Origin: Lutjanus erythropterus | Taxonomy: Eukaryota; Chordata; Actinopteri; Lutjaniformes; Lutjanidae | Direction of reading: 5' to 3' | Length of the DNA: 64,000 bases | Assembly: GCA_020091685.1 (NCBI GenBank) | Contig: CM034600.1 | Span: 33,539,683 to 33,603,682 of the forward strand | In this document: piece after piece, positions 11,930-25,728 of the stretch | How positions within the stretch are numbered: position 1 is the first letter of the stretch | How the letters are laid out: every line of letters begins with the position of its first letter | Translations under genes and position numbers: made by a program | The notes under the pieces: model-generated | Told to the model about the DNA's origin: nothing | What the model saw: only the letters and a program-made list of their open reading frames with translations | Databases searched by the model: none

Positions 11930-12260
11930 TTGAGCTAAATGATGATGTCAGTGTGCCAAAATGTTCACAGTGACAAGACAGCACTAACATACTGATGTTG
12001 AGAAAGTATAATGTTTACCATGTCACTGTGTTAGTGTATTATGACTAAACACAAAGTATAGCTGAGACTGATGAGTCTGTCATTAGTTTGCAAACATTCA
12101 GTCGTCATCGGAATCAACAGTGTTATTACAGTTCATCCTGAAGGGAGCATGAATGTCCGTACTAAATTTCATGACAGTCTATCTAATCATGATAATACAC
12201 CGAACAGTTGTTAAGGTATTTCAGTACAAAAAACAAAAATGTCAACCTGCCGGTGGCACT
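11930..12260 (+). repeat. Common teleost-type interspersed repeat
   Basis: It reads GTTTGAGCTAAATGATGATG..., then TGATGAGTCTGTCATTAG, then GAATCAACAGTGTTATTACA and AAATTTCATGACAGTCTATC. The same modules occur in the same order at 38.37-39.42 kb, where they are split. It has no open frame and decays into unique DNA. Confidence 0.55.
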
Positions 12261-12959
12261 GAAAATTAACAACATATCTCCACTGTCTCCCACTGTACAG
12301 AACAGAAGCTAAAACATCCTGGATATGAACGCTGCCATTTTGCACATGTAATCATCCACTTGTTACCCCCACGAACATATTATTTTCTGTGAGTTAGAGA
12401 CCCACACCTCTATCAGTCTCTTTAGACTATATTACCTTTTGAATGATGTTAAGCAGCGCAGGCTTTGTGTTTTCTGTATTGTGTGTTGTATTAAATTATG
12501 ACTGTTTTCTTTAATTATTTACTTTAGCGATTACAGCGTCTGCTTTTGGTTTCATTTCCAGTATTTTCACTTCAGCAAATGTCATGGAAAAATTAAGCAG
12601 CAAAAGTAAAAACTGTAATTATAAACTTGACGGGACAAATGAAAGTCTCCAGGAGAAACAGAATTAAATAACTAAAGAAACTGCACTGCTATGCCTCGTG
12701 CATAAATGCACACAGTGTCTCACTCTCTCTGGGGAGATGGACCCCATTTCCCATCCAACACTCATTCGCAATTTAAGGTTATGTAAAGGCCAACTTTACT
12801 CTGATCATACAATCATACAGAGTGCAATTACACTGTCGATTCATTCTCTGTTTTTAACCCATCCTATTTGGAGCAGTGGGCAGCTACTGCACAATGTCAG
12901 AAGACCAACTAAAGTTGTAAACCAGCACCTTGGTCAGGGGTACCGACTGGACTGACTGA
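12261..12959. other. Non-coding, no feature recognised
   Basis: AT-rich single-copy-looking sequence with no supported gene. Confidence 0.45.
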
Positions 12960-12964
12960 ACCGA

Positions 12965-13105
12965 GAATACATGTTTTTGATGGTTTTGAGGGCCTGGAGA
13001 AAACCCATACAGCCACAGGCAGAATATGCAAACTCCACCCACTGTCTGAAACAGGCTATTAACCCGCAACCTTTTTGCTGCAAGGCAACAGGATCTATTA
13101 ATATT
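12965..13105. repeat. Decayed tRNA-SINE-like repeat fragment
   Basis: GCCTGGAGAAAACCCATACA, GAATATGCAAACTCCACCCA and CGCAACCTTTTTGCTGCAAG form the series I associate with a widespread fish repeat (GGAGAAAACCCACGC...AACATGCAAACTCCAC...TTGCTGTGAGGC). The part corresponding to a tRNA-like B box is degraded. Boundaries are approximate. Confidence 0.45.
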
Positions 13106-14613
13106 ACTGCAGTGCCCACAGTTGTGACTGCATTCTGTGCATCCTCAGCGAGCAGGGCTCATCTGTTTATCAGGAAGTGAAACCTCATTTTTATAGTATC
13201 AAATACAGTCTTACAATATTTATTTTTATCCAAAGTATGTACATCTGAGAGCTGATACAACACAAATAACTAATTAAAGCCAAACATATTGGAAAAGTGA
13301 ACACTTGAACATAAGAACCACCTAAAACTTATTTGACATGCATTTGTGTTTGGTAGCATTGATTTTTTAGTTTGGCCATTGATCCATCTGATAACACAGC
13401 GGATTTATAACCTATACTGCAGCCAGCCACTAGGGGGCAATTAAGATGTTTTGGATCACCCGTTGGGAGCTGTCATGTTGTTTATATTTATACGTCAATG
13501 ATCCAGACCGAAAAATGTTTTAAAAAACGGTCAGTCCAACATTACCATCTGTGGAATCATGCCACTAGCATGGCTAAAAACATACCCAAAATTTTTTAAC
13601 AAGTCGTGCTCTGGTGACTCACTTTAAAATACACAATTATTCCCATGCTATCACTCATCTGACCACTTCCTGATGTATTGTTTGTTATGTCCTGTCTAGC
13701 CTGTGCTCAGTCGAGGCTGATGGACAACACAGTGAGTCTTGAACTATGCGAAGGTCTCTGAAGAATGTGCCATACTTCAGCTGTGTCACTTTCTGTAAAC
13801 ATTAAAAACAATGTTTGGGAAGGTGAGTCACAATGCCCATTAAGATGTTACACCTACCCCCCTGACTCCCCTTAATCTGCCCTGCTCCTCCTTATAAGTC
13901 AATGTTGATGTTAATGCTGTCCAGACCACCGAGGTGTCATGCACGCTCGCACAGCCTTATATAGAAGCCATCAGAGGTTTATGATCAGTGCATTAGTGGT
14001 ATCAGCCGGTGTGATGCAACATGTAGTGGGTATTCTGTCATCTTGCTAATGTACAAGTCATAGCGAGGTCAAATCCCGTGGTGGTCTGGTGAAGTATAAC
14101 TCATGCCTTTCCCTTATATGAGCGAGGGTCTCTCCCAGTGCAGGCACAGGATGAGGGGGTCCTGAGAAATGATTGGCACGATAATATCAGTTTTTTTGGT
14201 GGAGGTTGAGACTGATGAAGGGATTCGAGGGGACTGGGCGCGTAGCGTGTCCTCTGCCTGTGTAGGGTTACATCCCAAACAAACCAGAGCATGCACACAA
14301 GCAAACAGCGCGGAGGGGAAGTGTCTTCGCTAATGAAAGGCTGCGAGGTCAGCGGGATTATTACGGTTCAACTGCAGGTTTTTTTTCCTCCACTTGAAAT
14401 CTGACTCATCACAGGTCCATGTGTTAAACATCCAAGAGGGATCTCCATCAAATCTCCACCTGTTCTCTGAATTTATTTGTTCAATTATCAGTCTCTAAAT
14501 GTATAAACAGATGTCTTAAACAGCAGATAATCATGTGATATGAACATGTACTTTAAGGGACATTTCAGCCATGAACATGTGCTCCTCAAGAATGTAGTAT
14601 AAACAGGTTGTAA
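13106..14613. other. Non-coding, no gene seen
   Basis: No supported coding frame. The stretch 13.86-14.34 kb is lower in repeats and contains several CpG dinucleotides, but nothing definable. Confidence 0.45.
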
Positions 14614-14826
14614 AGCTGTGAAAATATTCTAACTATAGCATACACTAAAAATTATATAGATTTTTTTTAGGAGGATAAAATACATTTTGTTGCCGACCCT
14701 GTCCACAGCAGTTTATTGAAGCTTCCGCTTCTCCAAACTGGAAGCATATCGACTGCAATAAACTGACTAACATGAAGTACCTCACACAAGACCACTTAAA
14801 ATAATCCAAACTATCCCTTTAAAATC
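14614..14826. repeat. Half copy of a TTAAAGGGA foldback MITE
   Basis: It carries GTGAAAATATTCTAACTATA, CTGTCCACAGCAGTTTATTG, CTTCTCCAAACTGG and the right terminus AATCCAAACTATCCCTTTAA. These are the same ordered blocks as the right arms at 20.56-20.71, 54.79-55.04 and 60.98-61.19 kb. Only one arm is present. Confidence 0.65.
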
Positions 14827-16027
14827 ATCATTGAAATTCAAACAATAACCGAGAAGGGAAAGAAATCCAGAAGGTATTTTTATTGCTGCTGCATCTAGCT
14901 CTGGGACATCTCCATGGAAAATCTTTTTAGTAGGCCTTTTTGCTTGTGGGACAGTCGTTAATACTGAATCCACTACAGCTTGTACGACTACTCTCCTGCC
15001 TGTAAGGAATCCATAATTCAAACAGCCTGCTGTGGACTAAAAATAGCTTTTCCATCTTGTCTTCTGTTTTGCTCAGTAAAGGCAGGTTTATCCGAGCCCT
15101 CGTCCACAGCACAAGACAGGGTGATTTTTAACCCCTCCATAACCTTAATTTGTGGATGTCACATCGATTGTGTGATTGAGGGAACACATGCTGTATTATT
15201 AGTGGAGTGCCATGTTGCCACAGCAAAGTACTGAAGTCAAACAATCCCAGCCTTCCTGCGTTTGTGTTGAGGAATGTTGTGTTTTGGTCCCGCTGACGAA
15301 TCGCCTGCTCTTCAAAGGAGAACAGACACATTTAACAGCTTATTTAACGTCACATGTTGTTGAGCCGAACATGATGATGCCTCTATATATAATAGCTCTC
15401 TGTAAGGCCATAATGGATGCTGTATATTTCCCAGAAAACATGACAATCACGCCCACTTTAATATGCAATTTGCGTAATGCTGCCGTAATTATATTAAATG
15501 ACTTGACACTGAATGCATTTTCCTGACCACACATAACAGGCATAACCGGTAATGTAATATAACACAGCTCAGGGCTTAGTGAAGGACCACCTACACACTG
15601 GAGCAGCAGTGGTGTCTTCCCTGTGGGGAAAATGACAAAATATACATTTATAACAGCAGAGCTTCACTTCCTATTTTACCAAAAACAAATTTTCAGTAGT
15701 GGAACACCCAGGTGGAAAACAACAGGAAAACATTATCATGCCAGTAGCCAACTTCCCATAAAACTACCACAGGAGGTGGAGGTTTTGTATCACATATATA
15801 CAACCAAACAATAAACACTGTGATGAGCCACAAAGCGGCAAGGCTATTAATATAATGTTTCTTCAGTTTTTTTCCACCCCACAACATTTTCCCCTATAAA
15901 TTAATGAACACAAGTCCAGAACACATGCATAACATTTCCAGCTTCTAATTTACAATTTGATATGGCATACTTCCCTGCAAAAGTTGCTTATTTACAACAT
16001 CCAGCAGTTAAGAAGCAACACTCAAAA
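14827..16027. other. Non-coding, no gene seen
   Basis: Several overlapping open frames of 60-104 codons occur on both strands without family resemblance. No repeat was identified with confidence. Confidence 0.45.
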
Positions 16028-16320
16028 TGTTTATTGTCATATGCACAGTTAAAAACAAGTTTACCTGAAATTCTTCCTCTCCTCTCTGGATGATGTTAAA
16101 AAATGAAACACGCTTATAAAAAGTGAAGGAAATATAAAAATACAAGTAAGATAAACAGGAGGACATAAAAAAGAACATACATCAAGTAATAAAGGACAGT
16201 TATCATTAATTGGAGCACAGGCTGTATAAAACATGGACATAGTCTCTGCACAGGGCCAGTATGAAGGTCTCTTTGTGGTACCAAGCAGCCAGCCACCTTG
16301 ACAGCACCCATCTGTAATTC
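16028..16320. repeat. Interspersed repeat, 'TTTATTGTCATATGCACAG' type
   Basis: AATGTTTATTGTCATATGCA followed by ACAAGTTTACCTGAAATTCT and an A-rich body is a pattern I recognise from many fish genomes. The 3' limit near CACCTTGACAGCACCC is uncertain. No coding capacity. Confidence 0.45.
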
Positions 16321-18780
16321 AAAGCAGGTACAGTGTTAATTATACATAAATTTAAGTCTTATATCATTTAAACAGGTGAGTTGCAAAGAAATTCACCCCC
16401 TCATACAGCTGTCATGAAGGTGGAATTAGCTTGTTAATATCAGCGTCTAAGTGGACTGAATCACTTTTGGAGCCAGTCTCATGTGGCCGTTCAAGGAACT
16501 CAGTTCATTTTTCAACCTTGGTGGCTGATGTTTGATTTGGAGTGGTGTTTCTGGCCACCTTATGAATGTAAGTCCAATATTCACTCTCTTTCAGCTCTGT
16601 TTTTGGTCTCCAATATCTCCCGAGGGAAATATCCGACTATTCAGGTGGTAAACTGCTGGTTGGCCCTGAGCCAACCTGTATATTGAGTTGTTTTAAAAAA
16701 AAGCTTCCTGCTGCAGCTGAAAAAGATGCTATGAGAGCAGTGAGAGTAAATCAGAAGGGTAAAGTCATAGGATGATGAGCTGATGCTCACTATAAAGCTC
16801 TGTAAAGCTGAGGGGAGCTGCAGTTCCAGGCGATAATCATCTGTAGGTTCATCACTATGAGTGACACATTTCACATAGTCACATTGACATTTGCTGCTTT
16901 AAAGTTAATTGAGCGAAGCTTCTCTCATGTCAAGTACACTTGATGACATGATTTATGACGTACTAAATCATCTTCATCGTTAAATTATAATAATCTGCAT
17001 CTAACGTTGAAGAAAATCTTTGGCTGCAGACACATCATTTTTCCTGAGAGTCATAATCGATTTACAAATTGAGATCCTCCTCGTAGTTATATGAAAAATA
17101 AAGGACACACATTTTTTTCCAAGTTACAGAAATTACCCTGATTTTCAGGGTCATGCTGATTTTGGAGAAAAGAAGGTGGTAAATGTGCTGCATTTATAGT
17201 CTTTCTAGTCTTCTGACCACTCAAGGCGCTTTACACTATATTAGTGGTTTTCAAACCTTTCAAAATAATGTAGCCTCTTTGAAAGTTTTTTGCAGCCAAG
17301 TACCTCCTGACCAGCACAAAGCATTTTTGGTAGAGAAAAAAAATGCCTAAAGAGGTGCATCAGCCTTCAGAGTCGGCCCCTTGAGATAAATCCCATTAAA
17401 AACTATTCCTCCTGATACTGGTGGTATTTTGTTGGCTCTGTTTTTAACTTTTCCTTTTCACTTCTTTTTACATGTTTTTTAGCAACAGCACTGCTACATT
17501 TCAACACAGAATCATTTTCATGATTTCCATTTAGTATCTCAATCATAGCGAACATGATTGTGTTTGTTCTTTTCTTCTTCTGTGGGTTTTTCCAACAGTG
17601 AGTGATTGGATTGAAAATAAGAATATTGACTATAAAATGTGGTTTGATTTGATTTGAGTTGGTTTGGTTTTGATTTTATTTTATTTAGCACATATGAAAA
17701 GAAGACATAAAGAAAACAATATAAATAAGATGTGCAGGGAGGCTAAAAGCCTACGAGGCTTATCATGGGTCTCCCTGAGTTTTAAATCAAATTAAAATTA
17801 AAATTCAATCACTAATGATGATTTCTTGTCTAAATATTCAGGTTCAGAGCCTTAAGTCCCTTTTTTACAGCATAAGTGTCACACAGATAGGTAATATGAA
17901 AAGAAAAGAACCAGTAGTGTAGTAGTAGGAGGGGAAAAAGGAAGGGAAAAACTGATACCAAAAAAAAAAAGAAAAAGCAACAACAACAACAACAATAACA
18001 AGAAAAAATTTGGGTTTTAATGCCTTGGACACTTGGAGCCAAGGATAAAACCGCTGATCTTCCAATCTTCCTATTAGTGGGACTACCTCTGAGACCTCAA
18101 ACACAGCTAATGAGATTTTCTCAACAAGTTTAGTTGACACAATAAAGCATGACCGACCGATCCTTCCGGTATCCCTCCACTCCACATTTTTATTCAAAGT
18201 CTCACTACATTTCAAGCTGTTCAAAATGAGACTGATATAAAATATTACCCTTTATTTTTCCAGACTCATTCAGGAAGTGACAGCACTGTTCTAAGAGCTG
18301 ATTCATGTCCACCACCTGGAGACTAAATGTCTCACTCCGAGGAGGAATTGACCATTCATGGTAATACCTATCTCACACAAAGACTGCTCAGCATAAACAG
18401 CAACACCTAATGTTTGTGCTAAAATGCTGATTCACTCTCCCTAATGAATTCCCTCGGGAGACGCTGTGCTGCGATGCCTTGTGACTCAAACCCTCTTCCA
18501 ACTGTGTGATTCTAAATAAGGCAGTGTGCTTCTCGGTAGCGTTTATCAGCTCGTTCCCCGCTGACTAGCACTCACTGTCCCTGCTTATGACCTGACATAC
18601 AGTACGAGCAGGCAGAAAGAGGCTGAAGTGGAGCCTCTGTTCTCACTGGCCGGATGTCTCACACATGACCAGCATGGAGCCTCTCCAGGCAAAGAGAGAG
18701 AGAGGACATATAAAAAATGTGATGGGAAGGAAAGCTTTATATAAAACTGAGACGTGAGGAGAGGCAGCTGTAGGAAGGTT
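16321..18780. other. Non-coding, no gene seen
   Basis: It contains a repeat fragment near 17240-17340, A-rich and (CAA)n simple sequence at 17960-18000, and a lower-repeat GC-richer stretch at 18.26-18.72 kb. Two open frames of 70 and 119 codons on the minus strand consist largely of translated simple sequence. Confidence 0.45.
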
Positions 18781-20709
18781 AAAGGGACAGTTCGGATTAT
18801 TTGAAGCGGGGTTGTATGAGGTACTTCTCCATAGTCAGATGTTTGTCAAGATACTTGTCAACCATGAGACCTTAAAAAAAGGGAGGATTTTGAAACCAAA
18901 GTAAGGGCTCTGTGGGTCCTGCCCCAGATTTTCTCTTTTCCTGTATTCTGTCAGCTTTTAAAAACTGAAAATGACAAAATAATAATTAAAGTACACATTT
19001 TTAGCATACAGATGCGTGTCAAATTTGATTACAATAATAATGACACAGAAAACTGGTATTTAAAGAAAGTTTTATTAGGGTACATAAAGTAGGCTGCTCT
19101 TAGAAAAAAATCTGCTACTTTCCTTTCAAACTTTCCAGAGGATTAAAGGGATAAAAAAAAAAATTGTCATAAATCGGAGGATATGTGGGAGAATTGTGAC
19201 CCTGGGAGGAAACTGTGAGAAGGCAATAAAAAAAACGTAAGTCTGCTGGGAAAATCGGGAGGTTGGGCAAGTATGGTCACCAGTTTGGAGAAGCAGAGAG
19301 AACCACCAGCACAAAAGATCAGCAGTGTACTGCTGAACAGGGTCAGCAGCGAAATGTATTTTCACCACATAAAAAAAAAAATCAGTACTAGTTTAAGTGT
19401 ACAACCAGCCAGACTCCATTGCCTCCGCTGCCTCGATTAGTTAGTTATTGTTATTGTGTGACTTTGGTGTTTTAATAGGTTATGTCAGATTTAGCAAAGT
19501 CACACAATAACACGCACAAACTATCTGATTGAGACAGTGGTAGATCAACAACCCTTGTATTCTGAGAGGTAAAATTACTTATTTCCCGATGGAGTCTGAC
19601 TAAGGGCGAAACAGCGATATTTAGCTTATATAACAGTGATTCCCCATCAGAAAAGGCTGTCTGATGGTAAGGTAAAGCGATGATTATGTTCTTAATATAG
19701 CCTACACTTAAATTACAATAATTTTTATTAGGTGGGCCTTTTTTTTAAGTAGCTAAAATATGTTTTAACCCTGTCCATGGTAGAGCTGCTCCCAATAGTA
19801 AACTAAACCATTAGCCAGTGAGAAGAAGCTTACTCAACCATAGAAGAAAATAAAAGCCTCAAACGCCACTTGGGAGGTTCGCCTTGCCGTTAGACCCAGG
19901 GGATCCTCGCAACACAGACTTTTTGCCTGCTGACACTGAAGCTGTGGCCGCTATTAGCCAGCTAACTCAGCTAGCACTCCTGTTAGACTTGGACACAGCC
20001 TCAGAGACCAACAGAGTCCAGTTTGACAACCAGTTATAGCAGCTCTGACCAGGACTCTGACTGGGGATGATGAAGACATGGTGGGTTCAGGTGGCTGAAA
20101 AGTGAATTTGTTACTTAAATTAATTTGTAAGTAAACATCATCCATCATGTTGATAAATCCATGAGTATTTGTTTTTGTGAAGTTGGAAGTAATTCATTCC
20201 TGCAGCTCTTGTCCACAGTAGAACCTGACATTGTTTCAGGTTTCCTGCAGGATGGACGTCAATTTCACTGTTCATCACAGGACTGGGACGGGACAGGAAA
20301 AAAATCAACAGGACCGTTACATGCAAATATGCAGTTCTAATATCAATAAGCACCATTTTCTTTATTTAAGTTCATGATAATGAAGATAATTGAACCCTCT
20401 TCTGTCTGCTCTGGTGGCTGGTTGCAGCCTCCTGACCAGCGCATGACATGTGTGGTGGACTGTGGATTGATGGGAACAAGATGGAACAGGATGGGTTTTT
20501 TTACTTTGTCATGGGATTAAGATGGGACAGGATTATTTTTGTGGGATGGGACAGGAGTGTTATTGTCCACAGCAGTACATTGCTTAACTTCCTTACCGGT
20601 GCTCCCCTCTGCTTCTCCAAACTGGGGTTAGGATTAATCGGTATCTTCACTGACTAACGGTAAGTACCTCATACTGTCCCACTTAAAATATTTCCAACTA
20701 TCCCTTTAA
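18781..20709. mobile_element. TTAAAGGGA foldback MITE, interrupted copy
   Basis: The left terminus TTAAAGGGACAGTTCGGAT pairs with the right terminus TTTCCAACTATCCCTTTAA. Blocks shared with the complete copy at 60.37-61.19 kb include GGGTCAGCAGCGAAATGTAT, TGTGTGACTTTGGTG, CAGAAAAGGCTGTCTGATGG and GTCCACAGCAGTACATTG. This copy is about 1.1 kb longer than that one. The extra DNA falls near 18.87-19.27 and 19.79-20.56 kb, which suggests later insertions. No transposase frame. Confidence 0.65.
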
Positions 20710-22370
20710 AAAGTCTGGTGGTCTTGTAAAAACATCTGATTCAGAAAATGATGATGATGATGATGATGATGAATCATCTGGTCTGATCCCAGTGTCCCAA
20801 ATTACACAAGAACTCCAATTCTTCCCCCTCGATTCCCATTTCAGACATAGTTTGTCTACTACAAAAAAAAAAATCACATGATTACACCATACTCAACTTC
20901 ACAATTTCTTTTTCCATGTTTATCTTTTAATACGCAGCTGGCCACGTTTCAATATGCTGTCAGTGAGTTCAGAGTTGAAGCTGGGTGGTTATCTGCGTGT
21001 GTGCATGTGGTTGTAGTTAGGTTCTTTATCCGTTAAGCCAAATCAATAAGATGTCAAGCAGCGGGGTGTTTTCTCACATATACAGCGGGATTAGTTTTAA
21101 AGAATTATCTCAGTTAAGTGCAATGCTGGCTTCCCTCTTATCGGTCAGTGGTGCTCATCTTTCAAGTGGACGGAGAAATCTTAAATACAAATAGGGAGTT
21201 AACGCTCCCGTCTCAGGCAGGCTCCGAGGGCAAATAACGGTTAAAAGCTCTTTCCTTTTTCGCCTACTTGACTTGCCCTCCCCACCTCCTCGTCTCCTGC
21301 GTCACTCCTCCAGTGGTTCCCTCCAGAGCTGTGCAGTGAAAGCCTCACTCCTCGAGTGTCTGGTTTCTATTAGTGATTTGGAACGGGCCTCTGCGTGCGT
21401 TCTGCCTAGGTACGGGAGCTGTTAAGGCAGAAAGTTCCCTTTTTACAACGCAGCCGCCGTCCCCCAGCCTGTCTTACTCACTTTGACTCACACACATATG
21501 CACATACAGGGTATATAATGTGTAAATCCACAGCTGCCCCCCTGCTGTCACACCCCTGCAACCGGGGGACACGGACAACCCGGAACATTTGAGTAAACTC
21601 GTATGTGTGTGTGTGTTAATGCTGGTTTCCATTGGTAACAAGGAGGGGTGGACTCCCTGAGGAACTGCTGTCATGGGCGCGTCCAGCTTTTTTGGACGGA
21701 ACCGCCTCAGCTCGTCAGGATCTGGCCGAACTCACAGCCCCGGAGGAGTTGGGTTGCTCTTAGAAGAAATACCTTGTTGTCTTGTAATACCCCATGTGAT
21801 GTGAACGATAATGACCTCGGCTTGGGTGGAAGGCCAGAGGAGGAAAAAATTAGCACTGGTACGATGGGAGGATCAGAGGAAGTGTCAGATGAGTCTGTGA
21901 GAAGTGAGTGGTAAGAAAAATTATCATCTAGAGTCGGAAATAATTACATGGCTGTTGTGAGAATCAAAGCCGCTGGTGTGGATCCAGACACAAAAAGTGT
22001 TTTCAAAGATGATATCATAAGCCTTGCGTTTTTTTAACCAATTAACTACAAATTGCGTGTATTTTACATCACATTACTGCACGACATTTTCAAAGCATAC
22101 CATAAGTTCTTCAATTGACATGCTTTTATTATTGGAAGCTTCAGTTTAAACCGTAACAGCACGGGTGAGACACAGAAACTTAGTCAGGATAAGCATTCAG
22201 TCACGCTTAGTTGCTTTAATTTGATGTCAGAGTTTTGTTGATCTCTGTCCTGCTGCCACTGCATCTTTGTGGTTCTAGGTATCTGATATTGTATTTTTAG
22301 TTTCCTCCATTTATTTCAATAAACTTTAATGAGGGCTGCACAATCCAGATTAAATTGCAGGAGCAAGTGA
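20710..22370. other. Non-coding, includes a (GAT)n tract
   Basis: A (GAT)n/(ATG)n tract lies at about 20748-20772. The stretch 21.17-21.95 kb is lower in repeats and GC-richer. No gene with family resemblance was found. Confidence 0.45.
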
Positions 22371-22371
22371 A

Positions 22372-22373
<2 letters not shown>

Positions 22374-22402
<29 letters not shown>
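22374..22402. repeat. Poly(T) tract
   Basis: An uninterrupted run of about 29 T residues after GTGAAAAA. No adjoining retroelement sequence was recognised. Confidence 0.9.
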
Positions 22403-25400
22403 GGTTTAATATTGAATTAAAAAATCAAAGTCAACTTGTTCCAGTGAGAATGAAACCACAGTCTGTTCTGAATGTTCTACTAACCTCACCAAAAAGGCTC
22501 TCCACTGGGAAAATGTGCTTTATTTGTAATTTGAGAGTGCACAGGAGGGGTATTCCACAAAGAAGCAAAATCAGCTTGGAGCTCAATCGCAATCAAAATC
22601 ACAAAATCATGAAATATAAACATGCACAGAGCATTGATAAATATAATCCTGCAGGCAAACCCTCTGTTCTTTTCATTACCCATGACAAGATACAATAGTT
22701 GACCAAATAATTAAACACGGAGTTTGTTTGTTGAGACATACATGTGACACGTGGGACTGCTATGACTGATGGAACTTGCAGGACTCTACGGTGATTAGTC
22801 AGATTTGTGAAAATGTTGCAGTGATTGGACAAAATTGTGCAGATTTGACAGGGATTGGTTGAATTTTCACAACGTCGCAACTTGGACTGATTATTGTGTT
22901 CAGTGTTTGAGCCAGCCGTAGCAAAATAACGGGTTCTGATATTGTTGCATGATGCTGTTTTGTAAAGTCTTTTTTGACTACGCTGACATCCAAATTTCAG
23001 AAGCTGTTGCTGAAACACTGTATGTGTTACATGCATATGTTACACTTTAAGTGGAAGAGATGGGGGACAAAATATACTCAAAATGTTATTTTTAAGGGAC
23101 AATTCACCTCCCTCATCAGACGTAGAGATGTCTGCCTTCTCTATCTTCATTAATGACACCAGCTTGATAAATTGTACTCATACAGACCTCTGCAAACCTC
23201 AGACTGGTCTGTGTGCCAGACCCACCTCCATGTCCTTGCCATTTATTAGTCAAATTTCAATGATTTGTGCCTGTGTGAGACAAACATACAAAACTCATGG
23301 ATCTGTTTATCATCATTATTCATAATAAAGTTTGAGAGCCATGCAAAGTACGTGAGTTTCCCAGGAGAAAGAACAAAAGAGGAGGGCGCTGGGAGACGGC
23401 CATGAAATACAGGATTGATGGCGGGTGTGGGCTGAGGTGTAACGTTAGCACCACTGAGCTTGTTAGCACAGTGACATGGTTGACTCTTGGGCACCATAAA
23501 ACCCATTTCCATTCAGATATCTTAAAGAGAGGTCAAGCCCCCCTTTGAAAATGGCCATATAACAGTTTTTCCCCAGCTAAAATGAAGCCTAAATTTGGAG
23601 CATTATTTAGCCACCTTACTGATAAGTTAGCACGGCATGGTACCAATAGATGCCATGGGTCATCTAGTTTCATATCATACCAAACATTCACTCTGTCTTT
23701 AAAACTGAGCCCACTACTCGCTCTCACAGACACATACACTACAATTGCACCCCTCCAGGCAAAACAGTCAAACTAATTGTAGCAGAGGGATGAAATATCC
23801 TGAAAAATAATCTGTAAACTGAGTCAGCCTCCAAAAATCTGGATCCTGCTCTTCCCATAATCTAAGTCGATAGCATCTCTCATTAGACCCTCCCTGTCTG
23901 GTAAACACACATCTTTTAAACTCTTCGTCCACAGTTTGTCACGCAGGCTTTCCGTTGATGATGTGATGGCTCCTGGCCCGAATTGAGATCATGAAATCAT
24001 CAGGGTATTTTTAGCACTTTGACTTCAGATAGTGTCTCCAGAGCTGCAGGGGACATTATACAGCTGAGAGTACTACACATAACAAATGAAATTATCTTCA
24101 TTTGTAAAATCTGGGCCCCTTTAACAAAGGACACAGATCTGATTCTAATTTTTTAAACTGCTAGCTTGCAGTTTAATACGTGATCTTTTACTACGAGCCA
24201 AGAGAAGCAGAAAACAGGTTGGTTTTTATCTCCACTTCCTACATTACTTTATGCTTTTTATGAGGTTCATTATTAGAAGGTAGGTCAGCTCAATTTATGT
24301 GAATTATTCACATTAAAATACCCTCTGCTCCAGGCGGTCTTTCAAGTGGGCAGACCGTTAAACCAAATCCGTTCTAAACACAGGTGTTTTACGGCATCAA
24401 CAGATTTTTTCACAGTAAAAACTTTACTTACATCATCGCTAAGACTCTGTTCTGATTAGCTTCAGTCTACAGGCACAATGGTGACCCAAGTCATTTGGTC
24501 ATGTAGAGAAGGAGACAATAGATTTGAGAGATTTACGAAATTCTCTTAAGATTTTTACGTGCTGTTTCTTTATTGTCCACACCGTTCCTCAGGCTGTAGG
24601 GACATCCCAAGTCTCTTATTGCCCTCCACCATAAAAAAAAAAAAATTGTTTACTTTTATGATTTAATTATTCATCTTTTTAGATATTTTTTTCTTTTGTG
24701 AGTTGCATAAAGCAACTGCAACCAGCATCTCGTTATACAACTCTGTGCTGAAAAATGACAAATAAATGAACCTTGTAACCTGCTTACTTTGTAAGATATT
24801 TTAACAAGTTATTTGAACTTATTTTACAAAAAAATATTACTTCTGGTAGAGCAACTTTAAACATATATTTTCAATTACATAATTTATTTAGAAATTATTA
24901 TTTAGGGGTACAACCACATGTTTTTAAACGCCTTCAATCAACATATGCTCAAATCTCCTAATTTTTCTGGTACAAGACCATCATAAAAAGTTTTCCTTGT
25001 GGTAACACAGATCTTCCTGACATCCCCCTGAATCACTGAACTGATCAGTACCCTGGCATGCTAACACAGAGCTTTGATTTTCTTAGGTTGCTCAGATTTG
25101 ACTTCACCCTGTATATTCTTGTGCTGCTATAATTGCTTCCATGTCTCTCAGTTGTGGTGCGGGCCATGCTGATGATGTTAGTGAGAGGTGGAGAGAGGAG
25201 GAGGAGGAGGAGGTTTTTCGGATGAGGACAGCAGAGCCCAGCTGGGTGGGGTCATTTACTGGCTGTGGAGGGCCCAATCTCTCAGCTGAGAGTCCTGCAC
25301 GATGATGACACAGCTATGGAGACCTCTCTGAGCGCCGTATGAGTAAGGCTTTCCTCTGCTCATAACGTGCTATTTCCACAGCAGCCATGTCGGCCGTCCT

Positions 25401-25728
25401 CACGTCTTGAACCACAACCTCCTACAGCCAATTAAATCCACCACACGCTTAGTAAAAAGGGAGGTGAATTCGGTGCATGAAAACCTCTTACAGCTCTCTG
25501 AACTCTGAAAGGCCCTCAGATATGAAATGCTGATATATTGATTTGAAACAGATTTATAATAATTCATAAAATATTATGTTTCCAGTTAGAGATCTTTTTG
25601 ATCTGTGGATCTGCTGGAAATCTGCAGACGCTTCTGAAGATGTGATTTTTTTTTTTTTTCCACCTATTGACGCGTCAGACTGATAAACCCCCAGACAGAC
25701 AGTCAGAGCCAGATACACTTGACAAAAT
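22403..25728. other. Non-coding, no gene seen
   Basis: A 145-codon minus-strand open frame (22599-23036) overlaps sequence with repeated GTGATTRGTCAGATTT/GTGATTGGACAAAATT-like units and is probably repeat-derived. A fragment of the palindromic MITE type is near 23.09-23.14 kb. The stretch 25.14-25.40 kb holds a (GGA)n tract and low-repeat sequence. Confidence 0.45.

Noticed and set aside
22599..23036. A 145-codon minus-strand open frame.
   Set aside because: It overlaps short repeated GTGATTGG-like units and probably derives from a repeat. No recognisable protein motif.
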